Assembly (NCBI RefSeq): GCF_017908595.1
Contig: NZ_JAGKTL010000005.1
Location: forward strand, 124,001-188,000
DNA: 64,000 nt
Source: Rhodothermus bifroesti
GTDB lineage: Bacteria; Bacteroidota; Rhodothermia; Rhodothermales; Rhodothermaceae
Direction: 5' to 3'
Shown: one piece after another, positions 31,914-40,195 of the stretch
How positions within the stretch are numbered: the stretch's first letter is position 1
Layout of the letters: every line of letters begins with the position of its first letter
Notes under the pieces: model-generated
What the model saw: the letters and a program-made list of their open reading frames with translations, nothing else
Database searches by the model: none
Told to the model about the DNA's origin: nothing
Translations under genes and position numbers: made by a program

Positions 31914-33824
31914 TTACTCTGTGATCAGCTTAACGACGGCGCTAATGACCGTTGCACGCTGCCTAGGCCATTGGAAAATGACCGCATCGTTTTCGGTCAT
32001 CCCAATAACACCTATGGTGGGATTCTGGGGATCTCCTGTAGGGAGCCAGCAGATCACCACACCATCGTCCGCTTCGTCGAGAGCGGTTGCTTGCTGTAGG
32101 TTGAAGGGGGGCGTGGGGGGAGCACATTTGGCGTTGGGTGGGCATTCTTCAGGAGACTGGCCGCCTATAGGTGGCTGGTTCCCTGTTGGTGCTTGACGAA
32201 AGTCGGGCAGGCCCACTTCGCTGGGTTTGGGAAGAAGAACGCCACGCCCTTGACCCTGTTGGGGGGGTGCCTGCCGGGTTACAGCCCCCAGTGTTTTGCC
32301 GCTAGCGCGTCCAGCACCGCTGGCAACAGCTTGGTTCAGCACGTAGCCAGTGTACCTTGCGGTTGCTATAGAGGCATCCCCTTCCAGTGTAGGAAGGTCA
32401 CACACTGGTGGATTTTCACCCTCAAGTTCGAGGTCTAAAAGCGGTATGAAAATGCTTGTGGGGATGAACGTGCCGATAATACCTACAGGGTGCCCTGGGG
32501 CTTCGTAAATCATCAACCTTCCCCCTGGTGCTTCCTGTGTGCCGTTTCGCCGTTCGACAGTAATAGCCCCTTCCTTACCCGCATTGTAGGCGATTTGCCT
32601 GGCGGCCTCAAAGGGTTGATCCGTCCATCCCACCAGTACGGCTGGCTGCGTGCTGTCTGGGGACAGACGATAAGCGTAGTAGCCCCCACGAGGATCAGAA
32701 CCTATTGCTGGCATTTGATCTGGAGTTGCTCCAGCAATCAGGTGAGCATCGACTACTAGGGTATCGGTTGGGGCTTGCTGTTGTCCAAGAAGGAGGGCCA
32801 GCTGCTCAGCCGTGAGCGTTTGAGGCATACGCAGCCGAAGCCTATAGAGCACAGGGCGCTTGCTTTGAGGGGGAAGGGAAGCTACAAGCTTCACTGGGCG
32901 GCCGGCTAGCAGCGCTTCGTAAGGAACTTCCCACGCTAGCAGGTCAAAGGCAGGAGGTGCAAAGGAAGTGTCGCTCGTGGCTGTGGCCTCAACACGAGCT
33001 AAAGAGAAGGTCGCCAATGCACTTAGGCCATGGTTGCGTCCGTAGGGTTGGCCATTCATCAAGGCTTGTACTTGCCAGACAAAGGCCTGTGCATCAGCAA
33101 ATTGGCCTAAGTCAGGGTCTGAAGGAAGATATTGGTAACTGGTAGCAGACGTCTCGTGTTGGAAAAGCAGTGGATTGGCCTGCAAAGCCTGATCTGGAGA
33201 TTGGTTGGCAAAAACAGGCTTGATAATAAGCCGGTAGGTAGTACCTGGGAGCTGGGGCGTCGTGGGGGTCCACTGAAACAGCGGTAGGCTTTGCGTAGGA
33301 TGGATCACCGCTCCGTCGGCAGGTGAAAGCAGTTGGGGCGGATCAGGCAAGATGACCGAAAGCTGACCACAAGGCTCGGTTTGTCCTAGGCGTTGGCCTT
33401 TGGCATCAAGTACTTGTAGGCAGAGCTGATAGCCGCCCTCGGGCAAGGTGCCGCTGGTAGCGACGCGACTGACCCAAGTGCGGTCGTAGTCTAAAGCCTC
33501 TGGATTGATCAGCTCGCGCCACGAGAAGCTGCGCGTTTCTCCAGGTTCTAGGCTAAAGCGCGGCTGCGCCCGATGCCCCTCAACAATCGACGCTAGCCGG
33601 CGTCCATCTTCCCACTCAAGGTAGCCAGCTATGTGCAATTGCTCTAAGGGTGTCGGGGTAGTGTTGCTAATAAAAATGCGAATGAGCGCCTCGTTATGCT
33701 CCCATTCACTCAGAGAAGCCGGCATTTGATGGGCAAACGGGAGTTCCAGCTGGATGCGAACTTGGGCCTGGGCAAACCAAGGAGCGAGCAATAAGCAGCC
33801 CCAAAAGAGACCTTTCTTGCTCAT
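31914..33824 (-). CDS. Secreted multidomain protein with Ig/FN3-like modules, unknown function
   Basis: A 636-residue secreted protein; the signal peptide ends in WFAQAQ. Residues 22-155 form a beta-sandwich with a stretch of the type EGGYQLCLQVLDAKGQRLG ... CGQLSVILPDPPQLLSPADGA. Residues 160-275 look like a fibronectin III/Ig module (LPLFQWTPTTPQLPGTTYRLII, ... FVWQVQALMNGQPYG). The remaining half has no recognisable family; it includes a Gln/Pro/Gly-rich linker (residues 530-585) before a final beta-rich segment. Such FN3-like modules occur in Bacteroidota surface proteins, including neighbours of TANFOR-domain proteins, but no TANFOR domain is present. It probably works with the barrel protein downstream. 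Confidence 0.7.
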   Translation of the reverse strand: MSKKGLFWGCLLLAPWFAQAQVRIQLELPFAHQMPASLSEWEHNEALIRIFISNTTPTPLEQLHIAGYLEWEDGRRLASIVEGHRAQPRFSLEPGETRSFSWRELINPEALDYDRTWVSRVATSGTLPEGGYQLCLQVLDAKGQRLGQTEPCGQLSVILPDPPQLLSPADGAVIHPTQSLPLFQWTPTTPQLPGTTYRLIIKPVFANQSPDQALQANPLLFQHETSATSYQYLPSDPDLGQFADAQAFVWQVQALMNGQPYGRNHGLSALATFSLARVEATATSDTSFAPPAFDLLAWEVPYEALLAGRPVKLVASLPPQSKRPVLYRLRLRMPQTLTAEQLALLLGQQQAPTDTLVVDAHLIAGATPDQMPAIGSDPRGGYYAYRLSPDSTQPAVLVGWTDQPFEAARQIAYNAGKEGAITVERRNGTQEAPGGRLMIYEAPGHPVGIIGTFIPTSIFIPLLDLELEGENPPVCDLPTLEGDASIATARYTGYVLNQAVASGAGRASGKTLGAVTRQAPPQQGQGRGVLLPKPSEVGLPDFRQAPTGNQPPIGGQSPEECPPNAKCAPPTPPFNLQQATALDEADDGVVICWLPTGDPQNPTIGVIGMTENDAVIFQWPRQRATVISAVVKLITE

Positions 33825-34303
33825 ACATGCTGCTTTTTACGTTAAACCTCAGAGAAGCATTCCATAAGCTGTGTACATGAGAAAATTACAAACTGTATGC
33901 CAAGCCTGGGATAAGATGCTTTATTTTAAAATGTAAAGGGTTGTGCGCAAGGAAAAAGGGGATACTGTTACCGCTTTGCACAAAAGTGGTAGGGTCGCTA
34001 GCCCAGTACTTCGGGACCGTGAAAGAGGCAAATCACAGCCGTAGGGTTTCGGATGGCGCGGAGCGTTCTTTTGCGCTATGATGGAGCGGAGGGGCTCGGA
34101 GACATTGCTGTCGCAGGCTATAGGGGTAGTAAGCCCTGCTTCAAACCATCGCGTGGGGACAGGTAGAAAAAAGTGAGCTCCATGCCTATACAAAATTTGG
34201 GATAGGTATCGTTTTTGCAAGGGGAAACGAATCGCAAACACAGCCGTTAAGAGGAACCGTTGATTTTTAGGGGTTAACACATTGGCCTGGCTAGCGTTAG
34301 TCC
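33825..34303. other. 479-bp divergent intergenic region
   Basis: This is the longest gene-free stretch. It separates the minus-strand secreted-protein gene from the plus-strand GH63 gene and must carry both promoters. On the minus strand a TACAGTTTG near 33890 resembles a -7 box with one extra base; no convincing pair is found for either gene. Reading frames here have no family resemblance, and I see no tRNA, no long hairpin and no repeat. An undetected small RNA is possible but unsupported. Confidence 0.4.
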
Positions 34304-35632
34304 ATGTCTGCTGCCATTGATGCCGAAGCGCTTCTTGAACAAGCCAAGGCAGTACTTCGAGCAAACGACGTCGAGGGGATTTTCATCAAACCTGGCACGT
34401 ACCAATATCCGCATCAGTGGAACTGGGATGCTGCATTGGTAGCCCTCGGGCTGAGCCATTTTGATCGACCACGTGCTGAGCAGGAAATCCGTTCGCTGCT
34501 AAAAGCTCAGTGGAAAGATGGTATGCTGCCGCACGTGGTCTATCATAATGGGGCCTCAGACTACTTCCCTACACCGGACTTTTGGCAGATTGAACGCAGT
34601 CCGAATGCCCCCAATGGGTTGCTGACCTCAGGCATTGTGCAGCCCCCGATTTTGGCCACATGCGTACGCCTGATGCATGAGCGGGCTAAAGACCGTAAGG
34701 CGTCGCTGGCTTTTGTACGAGAAGTTTATCCTGCCTTGCATCGTTGGCATCGCTGGTTGCGTGCAGCACGTGACCCGGAAAATACCGGTCTCGTAGCCAT
34801 TGTACATCCCTGGGAATCTGGCACAGACAACGCTGCCCGCTTTGTGGAGCCGATGATTCGCGTGATTCCTAGCCGGGTTCCTCCGTATCAGCGGAAAGAC
34901 TTTCTGCATGTGCGCGAAGACGAGCGCCCAATTCAAGCTGAATACCAACGCTTTGTGTATCTGATTGACCTGTTTCGGCAATGGAACTACGATCAGGAGA
35001 CGATCTATGCCCGCTCGCCATTTTTGGTGCAAGACACCCTTTTTAATGCCCTAATGTATCGGGCGCAGTATGACCTGCGGATGCTGGCCCGTGAATTAGG
35101 AGAGCCTACAGAAGAGCTTGACGAGTGGTTAGCCACAACCCGATATGCCTATAACGCGCGGCTATGGAGCGAAGCACATGGACTGTATTTTGCCTATGAC
35201 CTGCGTGGCCAACGCTTGCTTCAGGAAAACGGATGCGCAACTTTTATCGCCCTCTTTGCTGGTCTGGCCAGTGAGCACCAGGCCCGGCGGTTGGTCGAAG
35301 AGCACCTGCTGAATCCGGAAGAGTATGCGCCTAACGGTACCCGTTACTTCGTGCCGTCTCAAGCCAAGAACAACTTGTTTTTTGAGCCGCGACGTTACTG
35401 GCGTGGTCCCGTTTGGATTCTGATCAACTGGATGGTTTCCGAAGGCTTGCGGCGCTACGGTTACCACGAACTGGCCGAAACAATCCGGCAGCATAGCCTG
35501 GAGCTGGTTCAACGATCTGGCTTTATGGAGTACTATGATCCCCGCGACGGCACCGGCTGTGGGGCTAGCGGTTTTTCTTGGACCGCTGCGCTGACGATCG
35601 AAATGCTGGCTGAAACAATGATGCCAGCTTAA
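34304..35632 (+). CDS. GH63-like mannosylglycerate/glucosylglycerate hydrolase
   Basis: A 442-residue cytoplasmic (alpha/alpha)6-barrel glycosidase; no signal peptide. Residues near the start (YQYPHQWNWDAALVALGLSHFD), the central HPWESGTDNAARF and the C-terminal YWRGPVWILINWMVSEGLRRYG and GFSWTAALTIEML match the short GH63-type enzymes that hydrolyse mannosylglycerate and glucosylglycerate in Thermus and Rubrobacter. The Asp of WESGTDN and a C-terminal Glu are candidate acid/base residues. Mannosylglycerate is a known thermo- and osmoprotectant in Rhodothermus, so a recycling role during hypo-osmotic shift fits; this is inference. Trehalase-like specificity is the alternative. Its stop TAA shares TTAA with the stop of the convergent porin gene. 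Confidence 0.75.
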   Translation: MSAAIDAEALLEQAKAVLRANDVEGIFIKPGTYQYPHQWNWDAALVALGLSHFDRPRAEQEIRSLLKAQWKDGMLPHVVYHNGASDYFPTPDFWQIERSPNAPNGLLTSGIVQPPILATCVRLMHERAKDRKASLAFVREVYPALHRWHRWLRAARDPENTGLVAIVHPWESGTDNAARFVEPMIRVIPSRVPPYQRKDFLHVREDERPIQAEYQRFVYLIDLFRQWNYDQETIYARSPFLVQDTLFNALMYRAQYDLRMLARELGEPTEELDEWLATTRYAYNARLWSEAHGLYFAYDLRGQRLLQENGCATFIALFAGLASEHQARRLVEEHLLNPEEYAPNGTRYFVPSQAKNNLFFEPRRYWRGPVWILINWMVSEGLRRYGYHELAETIRQHSLELVQRSGFMEYYDPRDGTGCGASGFSWTAALTIEMLAETMMPA

Positions 35633-36780
35633 GGATGCCAAAGAAGCCGAACACCACCAGCCAGTAAGCTGCCTGGAAGGGTATCGGGCTGATGAACCCA
35701 CTGCAGATCAAATTGAAGGTGTAGCCTAGCGCTAAAATGCCATAGGTAAGTGCCTTCGACCACCCACTCTGTAGCATTTGTTTTACCCTGGGAGAGGTTG
35801 TAGTGTGGGCTGTGGTGTACGGCGGCAAGGCCAATGCCCATGTGATCCTCCGGGCGGATCCATCCTTTTGCGCTGAGCCCACCCCCTGTGTAATACGCAA
35901 ATCGGTTAACCCGCGGGTCGGCTATGCCTATACGCAAAAAAAACCACACTGCTTGAGGCATTTTCTCCGTGAGCCGTGCCTCGCCCAGCACGTACGCACC
36001 GGCGTTGCCTCGCTGGCGACCTGCATCGAGTCGCTCAAACCGTGCCGTGTAATACCAAAGACCGAAGGCTACCTTAGGCGCATCGTCTACTTCGGTCAGT
36101 CGGCTTGTTAGGTGCCAAGCCGGGTCAGTAAGGTGCTTAGGGTGAAACCCCACTTCGGCCACCAGCAACAAGCCATCGTTCGCTCCAAAGCGAATATGTG
36201 TGCCTGCCGGATGCCTAGGATCGCCGGGCACGCCGTCAAGCACGGCAAGCTGGCCATAAACCCTAGGGGTGAACATCGTGCGCAAACGTATTCCAAGCGA
36301 GGTAATAGGAAAAATCGAAGGACCCTGGGGGCGGCTTTGGGCCAGCTCTGGACCTGTACCGAACGAACTGTTTAGAAAAAGCCCTGCGGTCGACAGGACG
36401 TCAAACTCACTACTCAGGTCGTACAATCCGGCCAAAACCGAAAGACGCTTGGCCGCTGCGAGGTATTCCACAAACGCCTCGTACAGACGCCATGAAGCGG
36501 GCGCCTCGATATTGCTGAGCGTTTGCACAACCCCTAAGGATTCACTCAGGGATTTACCTTGGGTCCCCAAACCATAGAGGAAAACTGTTGTCTGCGGGCT
36601 TAGTCGAAGCGTCAGCATCACGTCCACCTTATCCCTCCAGGCCAGATGTGGCCGGGCGCCGCTGAGGGGAGACCAGAGCTCAATGGTATAAGCAAGCCCT
36701 AAAGCAGCCGACGAACGATGCGTGTCGGCCGTGGCAATCCATAGGTTTGACAAAATAAACGCTAGAATGGAAAATGTCAT
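35629..36780 (-). CDS. OprB-like carbohydrate-selective porin
   Basis: A 383-residue outer-membrane protein with an N-terminal signal peptide (to ATADTH). It keeps the order of OprB/carbohydrate-selective porins: WRLYEAFVEYLAAAKRLSVLAGLYDLSSEFDVLSTAGLFLNSSFGTGPELAQSRPQGPSIFP, then SLGIRLR, LAVLDGVPGDPRHPAG and paired strands ending in LAGGVRLLWHP. Members of this family admit sugars by passive diffusion. It has its own promoter (36816-36846) overlapped by a palindromic operator. A porin next to a compatible-solute hydrolase suggests sugar or solute handling, but a functional link is not shown. Confidence 0.82.
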   Translation of the reverse strand: MTFSILAFILSNLWIATADTHRSSAALGLAYTIELWSPLSGARPHLAWRDKVDVMLTLRLSPQTTVFLYGLGTQGKSLSESLGVVQTLSNIEAPASWRLYEAFVEYLAAAKRLSVLAGLYDLSSEFDVLSTAGLFLNSSFGTGPELAQSRPQGPSIFPITSLGIRLRTMFTPRVYGQLAVLDGVPGDPRHPAGTHIRFGANDGLLLVAEVGFHPKHLTDPAWHLTSRLTEVDDAPKVAFGLWYYTARFERLDAGRQRGNAGAYVLGEARLTEKMPQAVWFFLRIGIADPRVNRFAYYTGGGLSAKGWIRPEDHMGIGLAAVHHSPHYNLSQGKTNATEWVVEGTYLWHFSARLHLQFDLQWVHQPDTLPGSLLAGGVRLLWHP

Positions 36781-36804
36781 GTTTAAAAAATGTATCCTTT
36801 CAAG

Positions 36805-36820
36805 TTTAGTTTAAGCTAAA
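36805..36820. promoter_or_regulatory. Palindromic operator in the OprB-like porin promoter
   Basis: TTTAGTTTAAGCTAAA matches its own reverse complement at 14 of 16 positions and is centred on TTAA. It overlaps the -7 box of the porin promoter. No regulator gene adjoins it. Confidence 0.5.
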
Positions 36821-36846
36821 ATACACTTCTTAGATTTGGGTTGCAA
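36816..36846 (-). promoter_or_regulatory. Promoter of the OprB-like porin gene
   Basis: On the minus strand, TTG (complement of 36844-36846), 20 bp, then TATTTTAG (complement of 36816-36823). This matches the -33/-7 pattern with one deviation in the TTTG half, 36 bp before the start codon. Confidence 0.5.
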
Positions 36847-36999
36847 CCTGGTAGGGTTCAAAGTGCTACACTGTTGACTCTTGCGGCTTGCACAATAAAA
36901 AGCGGGTTTGCGTCGTTGGGGTCAGCGGAACTTTTGGGGTGCCAAAAGAAATAGAGGCCGCGTCGGTTTTCTGGCGATCAGAAGCAAGCCCAGGCATCC

Positions 37000-37926
37000 A
37001 TGATCGAGGTCCGTGAACTGACAAAACGCTATGGGTCGGAGCTCGCTGTGGATCGCATTTCTTTTTCGGTGCGTGCAGGTGAGGTGGTGGGTTTTTTAGG
37101 ACCCAATGGTGCGGGCAAGACGACCACCATGAAGGTGATCACCTGCTATCTTCCCCCGACCGAAGGCACCGTCTTTGTAGATGGGCTGGACGTGCGTCGA
37201 GATAGCCTGGCCATTCGCCGGAAGATTGGCTATCTGCCCGAGAACACGCCGTTGTATCCCGACATGGTCACTTACGACTACCTGGAGTTTGTGGCGGCCA
37301 TGCGGGGATTGGAAGGCGCAGCGCGGCGTCGGCGTTTGGCTGAGGTGGTCGAGGTTTGTGGTTTGGGCGAGGTGTTGCATAAACGTATCGAGACGCTATC
37401 TAAAGGCTATCGCCAGCGTGTAGGTCTTGCCCAGGCGATGGTGCACGATCCGCCCATTTTGATTTTAGATGAGCCGACTTCTGGTCTGGATCCGAACCAG
37501 ATTGTAGAGATCCGAACGCTGATCAAGACGCTGGGGCGTGAAAAGACCGTTATCCTGTCAACGCACATTTTGCCTGAGGTGCAGGCTTCCTGCGATCGGG
37601 TGCTGATCATCCATCGCGGTCGCATTGTGGCCGATGGAACGCCCGATGCGTTGCAGTTGGCCCATGGCGGTCAACGCCTTCTGTTTGGCGTGTTTGCCCC
37701 AGAGCCTGAAGTGCGGGCGGCGTTAGAACGGATTGACGGTGTGCGGGTGGAGGAGGTACGCTCAGAAAGCGATGGGTCGCTGCTGCTGCGCCTTGGCACT
37801 GAGGGTCAGCGTGACCTGCGACCGGAGCTGTTTCAACTGGCTGTCGACCGCGGTTGGAAGCTCACCGAGCTGCACCGTGAACGGGTCGATTTGGAAGAAG
37901 TCTTCCGTCAACTCACCATGAATTAA
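37000..37926 (+). CDS. gldA: GldA-like ABC transporter ATPase
   Basis: A 308-residue ATPase. Walker A GPNGAGKTT near residue 36, signature LSKGYRQRVGLAQAM, Walker B PILILDEPTSGLDPNQ and switch histidine ILSTHILPEVQASC are intact. The LSKGYRQR form and the following permease, GldG-type and DUF4340 genes identify the GldA class. In Flavobacterium, GldAFG is an ABC system needed for gliding; in non-gliders the same set has unclear export roles. It is first of four closely spaced genes. The 219 bp upstream is shared with the divergent porin gene; I could not find a good promoter for gldA. Confidence 0.88.
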   Translation: MIEVRELTKRYGSELAVDRISFSVRAGEVVGFLGPNGAGKTTTMKVITCYLPPTEGTVFVDGLDVRRDSLAIRRKIGYLPENTPLYPDMVTYDYLEFVAAMRGLEGAARRRRLAEVVEVCGLGEVLHKRIETLSKGYRQRVGLAQAMVHDPPILILDEPTSGLDPNQIVEIRTLIKTLGREKTVILSTHILPEVQASCDRVLIIHRGRIVADGTPDALQLAHGGQRLLFGVFAPEPEVRAALERIDGVRVEEVRSESDGSLLLRLGTEGQRDLRPELFQLAVDRGWKLTELHRERVDLEEVFRQLTMN

Positions 37927-37941
37927 GCTGCACGCAGGGCC

Positions 37942-38649
37942 ATGCGGGAAGTCTGGATTCTCACCCGAAGAGAACTGCGCGCTTTTTTCGATAGTCCGTC
38001 GGCCTACATTGTACTCAGTGTATTTTTGTTGATTACCGGCTGGTTTTTTGGTAGCAGCCTGTTTGTAGAAAACGTGGCTTCGCTGCAGTCGGTGTTTGAC
38101 CTGGCGCCTGTTCTCTTCATGTTCTTTATCCCGGCCTTGACCATGGGCACGTTTGCTGAAGAACGCCGGGCAGGTACGATCGAGCTGCTCCTGACGCTGC
38201 CTGTGCGCGATGGGCAGGTCATCGCAGCCAAATTGCTTGCAGTGCTGCTCATGCTGCTCGTAGCCCTGGGGCTGACGGGGTTTTATGGGCTAACGATTGC
38301 GTTACTGGGCGACCCCGACAACGGCGCCACGCTGGGGGGCTACATCGGCCTTGGGCTGCTGGGACTGGCATGCAGCGCCTTGGGGCTGCTTGCCTCGAGC
38401 CTAACGCGTAACCAGATCGTGGCCTTTATCTTAGGGTTTGCGATGATCTTTGGACTCTATTTGATGGACAAGGTCACGATCTTTGCCCCAGGCTGGCTGG
38501 CGCCAGTGCTTGAGTACCTGAGCATCGATTTTCATTACCGTAACCTGATGCGCGGCGTCATCGATTCGCGCGACGTGCTCTACTATCTGTCGTTGACCAC
38601 GTTTGCTGCTTTGCTGACAGCCTACCACCTGGCACGACGTCCAGAATAA
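37942..38649 (+). CDS. gldF: GldF-like ABC-2 permease
   Basis: A 235-residue inner-membrane protein with six hydrophobic segments. The N-terminal ILTRRELRAFFDSPSAYIVLSVFLLITGWFFG and the loop FAEERRAGTIELLLTLPVRDGQVIAAKLLA are diagnostic of the NosY/GldF ABC-2 subfamily. FHYRNLMRGVIDSRDVLYYLSL near the end is also conserved. It forms the channel for GldA and begins 15 bp after it. Confidence 0.88.
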   Translation: MREVWILTRRELRAFFDSPSAYIVLSVFLLITGWFFGSSLFVENVASLQSVFDLAPVLFMFFIPALTMGTFAEERRAGTIELLLTLPVRDGQVIAAKLLAVLLMLLVALGLTGFYGLTIALLGDPDNGATLGGYIGLGLLGLACSALGLLASSLTRNQIVAFILGFAMIFGLYLMDKVTIFAPGWLAPVLEYLSIDFHYRNLMRGVIDSRDVLYYLSLTTFAALLTAYHLARRPE

Positions 38650-38652
38650 GCC

Positions 38653-40176
38653 ATGCAACGGAACTGGACCACGCGTACCGCGCTGCTTTTGGCCGGACTG
38701 ATTCTGATTGCGCTGAATCTGGTGGGATTGAACGTGTTTTTCCGGCTGGACTTGACCGACGAGAAGGTCTACTCGCTTGCCAAAGCCTCGATTGAAACGG
38801 TGCGCGCGCTCGACGACCCGGTGACTGTACGCGTTTACTTTACGGCGGATCTGCCTGCTCCCTACAGCAGCAACCGGCGCTTGCTGCGCGATAAGCTGGA
38901 TGAATACCGCGCCTACGGGGGTAACAAATTCCAGTATCGATTTATCGACCCGGGCGCTGACGAATCCCTCCAGCAAGAAGCAGCCCGCTACGGTATTCCC
39001 CCGGTCCAAGTGCAGGTGATCGAAAATGACAACCTGCAAATCAAAAATGCCTACATGGGACTGGTTGTCGAATACGGGGGCAAGCGGGAGACAATCCCTG
39101 TCGTTGCGGATTTAGCGATGCTGGAGTATGACCTTACCAGTGCAATCCGGAAGCTCACACGCGAGCGACTGCCTGTAGCGGGCTTGCTGACGGGGCATGG
39201 AGAAACGAGCCGCTCGGCGATGGAGACTTTCTGGCGCGCCTTGGAACGCAACTATGAGGTGCAGCTGGTGAGCGTGCGCGACAGCGTACTTGACGCTCGG
39301 CCCGACGTGCTGCTTATTATTGCGCCTACGGATTCTTTTCCCCAGCCACACCTCAAAGCGATCGATCGCTACCTGATGGAAGGAGGGCGCCTGGGCGTCT
39401 TGCTCAACCGGGTCAGCGCCAATTTGCAGTTTGGGTTTGCCAACGAGCTGCAAACCGGACTTGAAGACTTGTTGGCCCACTATGGCGCCGTCATCCGGCC
39501 CGACCTGGTCCTGGACCGCCAAAGCTCAATCGTTACCGTGCAACGCACCATAGGTATTTTTCGGGTAACGCAGGCAGTAGCATATCCATTCTTTCCAATT
39601 GCCACGCGATTTGATCCAGAACATCCCATCGTGAATCGTCTGCGCGAGGTGTACTTTTACTTTGTGAGCTCTATCGACACCAGCGCGGCTGTTCCCAAAG
39701 GCGTCGAACGCGTGCCCTTGGCCTATTCCTCAGTCCAAAGCACCACGCAGCAAGGCTTTTTTATGATTCAGCCTATGATGCTTCCAGAGCCTGACTTTGG
39801 GGATGGTCCTTACGTGCTGGCCGTGGCACTGCATGGCGCGTTGCCCAGCGCCTATGACAGTACACGCACAGCGCAATCGGCACGACTGGTTGTTGTAGGG
39901 GATGGCGACTTGGTTAACGAGCAACTCTATGCGGGCCAACTTCCCCCGGGTAACCTAGCCTTTGTATTAAACCTTGTCGACTGGCTTGGGCAAGACGAAG
40001 CATTGCTGGCGATTCGGACCAAGTCGATTGCTCCACGGATGCTTGAGTCGGTCAGCGACAGCCTGAAACCTTGGATTAAGTATGCCAACATCCTGGGGCC
40101 AGTGGTGCTGGTGGTGCTCGTTGGCCTAGTGCGTTGGCGCATGCGCCGGCAGCGCCACATGGTTCTTACCGCATAA
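38653..40176 (+). CDS. gldG: GldG-like auxiliary protein
   Basis: A 507-residue protein anchored by an N-terminal helix (LLLAGLILIALNLVGLNVFF) and a C-terminal helix (ILGPVVLVVLVGLVRW) followed by a basic tail. The extracytoplasmic core has the ABC_transp_aux features RLDLTDEKVYSLAKASIETVRALDDPVTVRVYFT, LRDKLDEYRAYGGNKFQYRFIDP and VAGLLTGHGE, with GGRLGVLLNRV further on. GldG proteins are obligate partners of GldA/GldF. It begins 3 bp after gldF. Confidence 0.87.
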   Translation: MQRNWTTRTALLLAGLILIALNLVGLNVFFRLDLTDEKVYSLAKASIETVRALDDPVTVRVYFTADLPAPYSSNRRLLRDKLDEYRAYGGNKFQYRFIDPGADESLQQEAARYGIPPVQVQVIENDNLQIKNAYMGLVVEYGGKRETIPVVADLAMLEYDLTSAIRKLTRERLPVAGLLTGHGETSRSAMETFWRALERNYEVQLVSVRDSVLDARPDVLLIIAPTDSFPQPHLKAIDRYLMEGGRLGVLLNRVSANLQFGFANELQTGLEDLLAHYGAVIRPDLVLDRQSSIVTVQRTIGIFRVTQAVAYPFFPIATRFDPEHPIVNRLREVYFYFVSSIDTSAAVPKGVERVPLAYSSVQSTTQQGFFMIQPMMLPEPDFGDGPYVLAVALHGALPSAYDSTRTAQSARLVVVGDGDLVNEQLYAGQLPPGNLAFVLNLVDWLGQDEALLAIRTKSIAPRMLESVSDSLKPWIKYANILGPVVLVVLVGLVRWRMRRQRHMVLTA

Positions 40177-40195
40177 ACCTGTTGCCTGGAACGCC

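Noticed and set aside
33921-34364. A 147-codon minus-strand frame in the large intergenic region
   Set aside because: It starts inside the GH63 gene, has no family resemblance, signal peptide or plausible start context, and its composition looks random.
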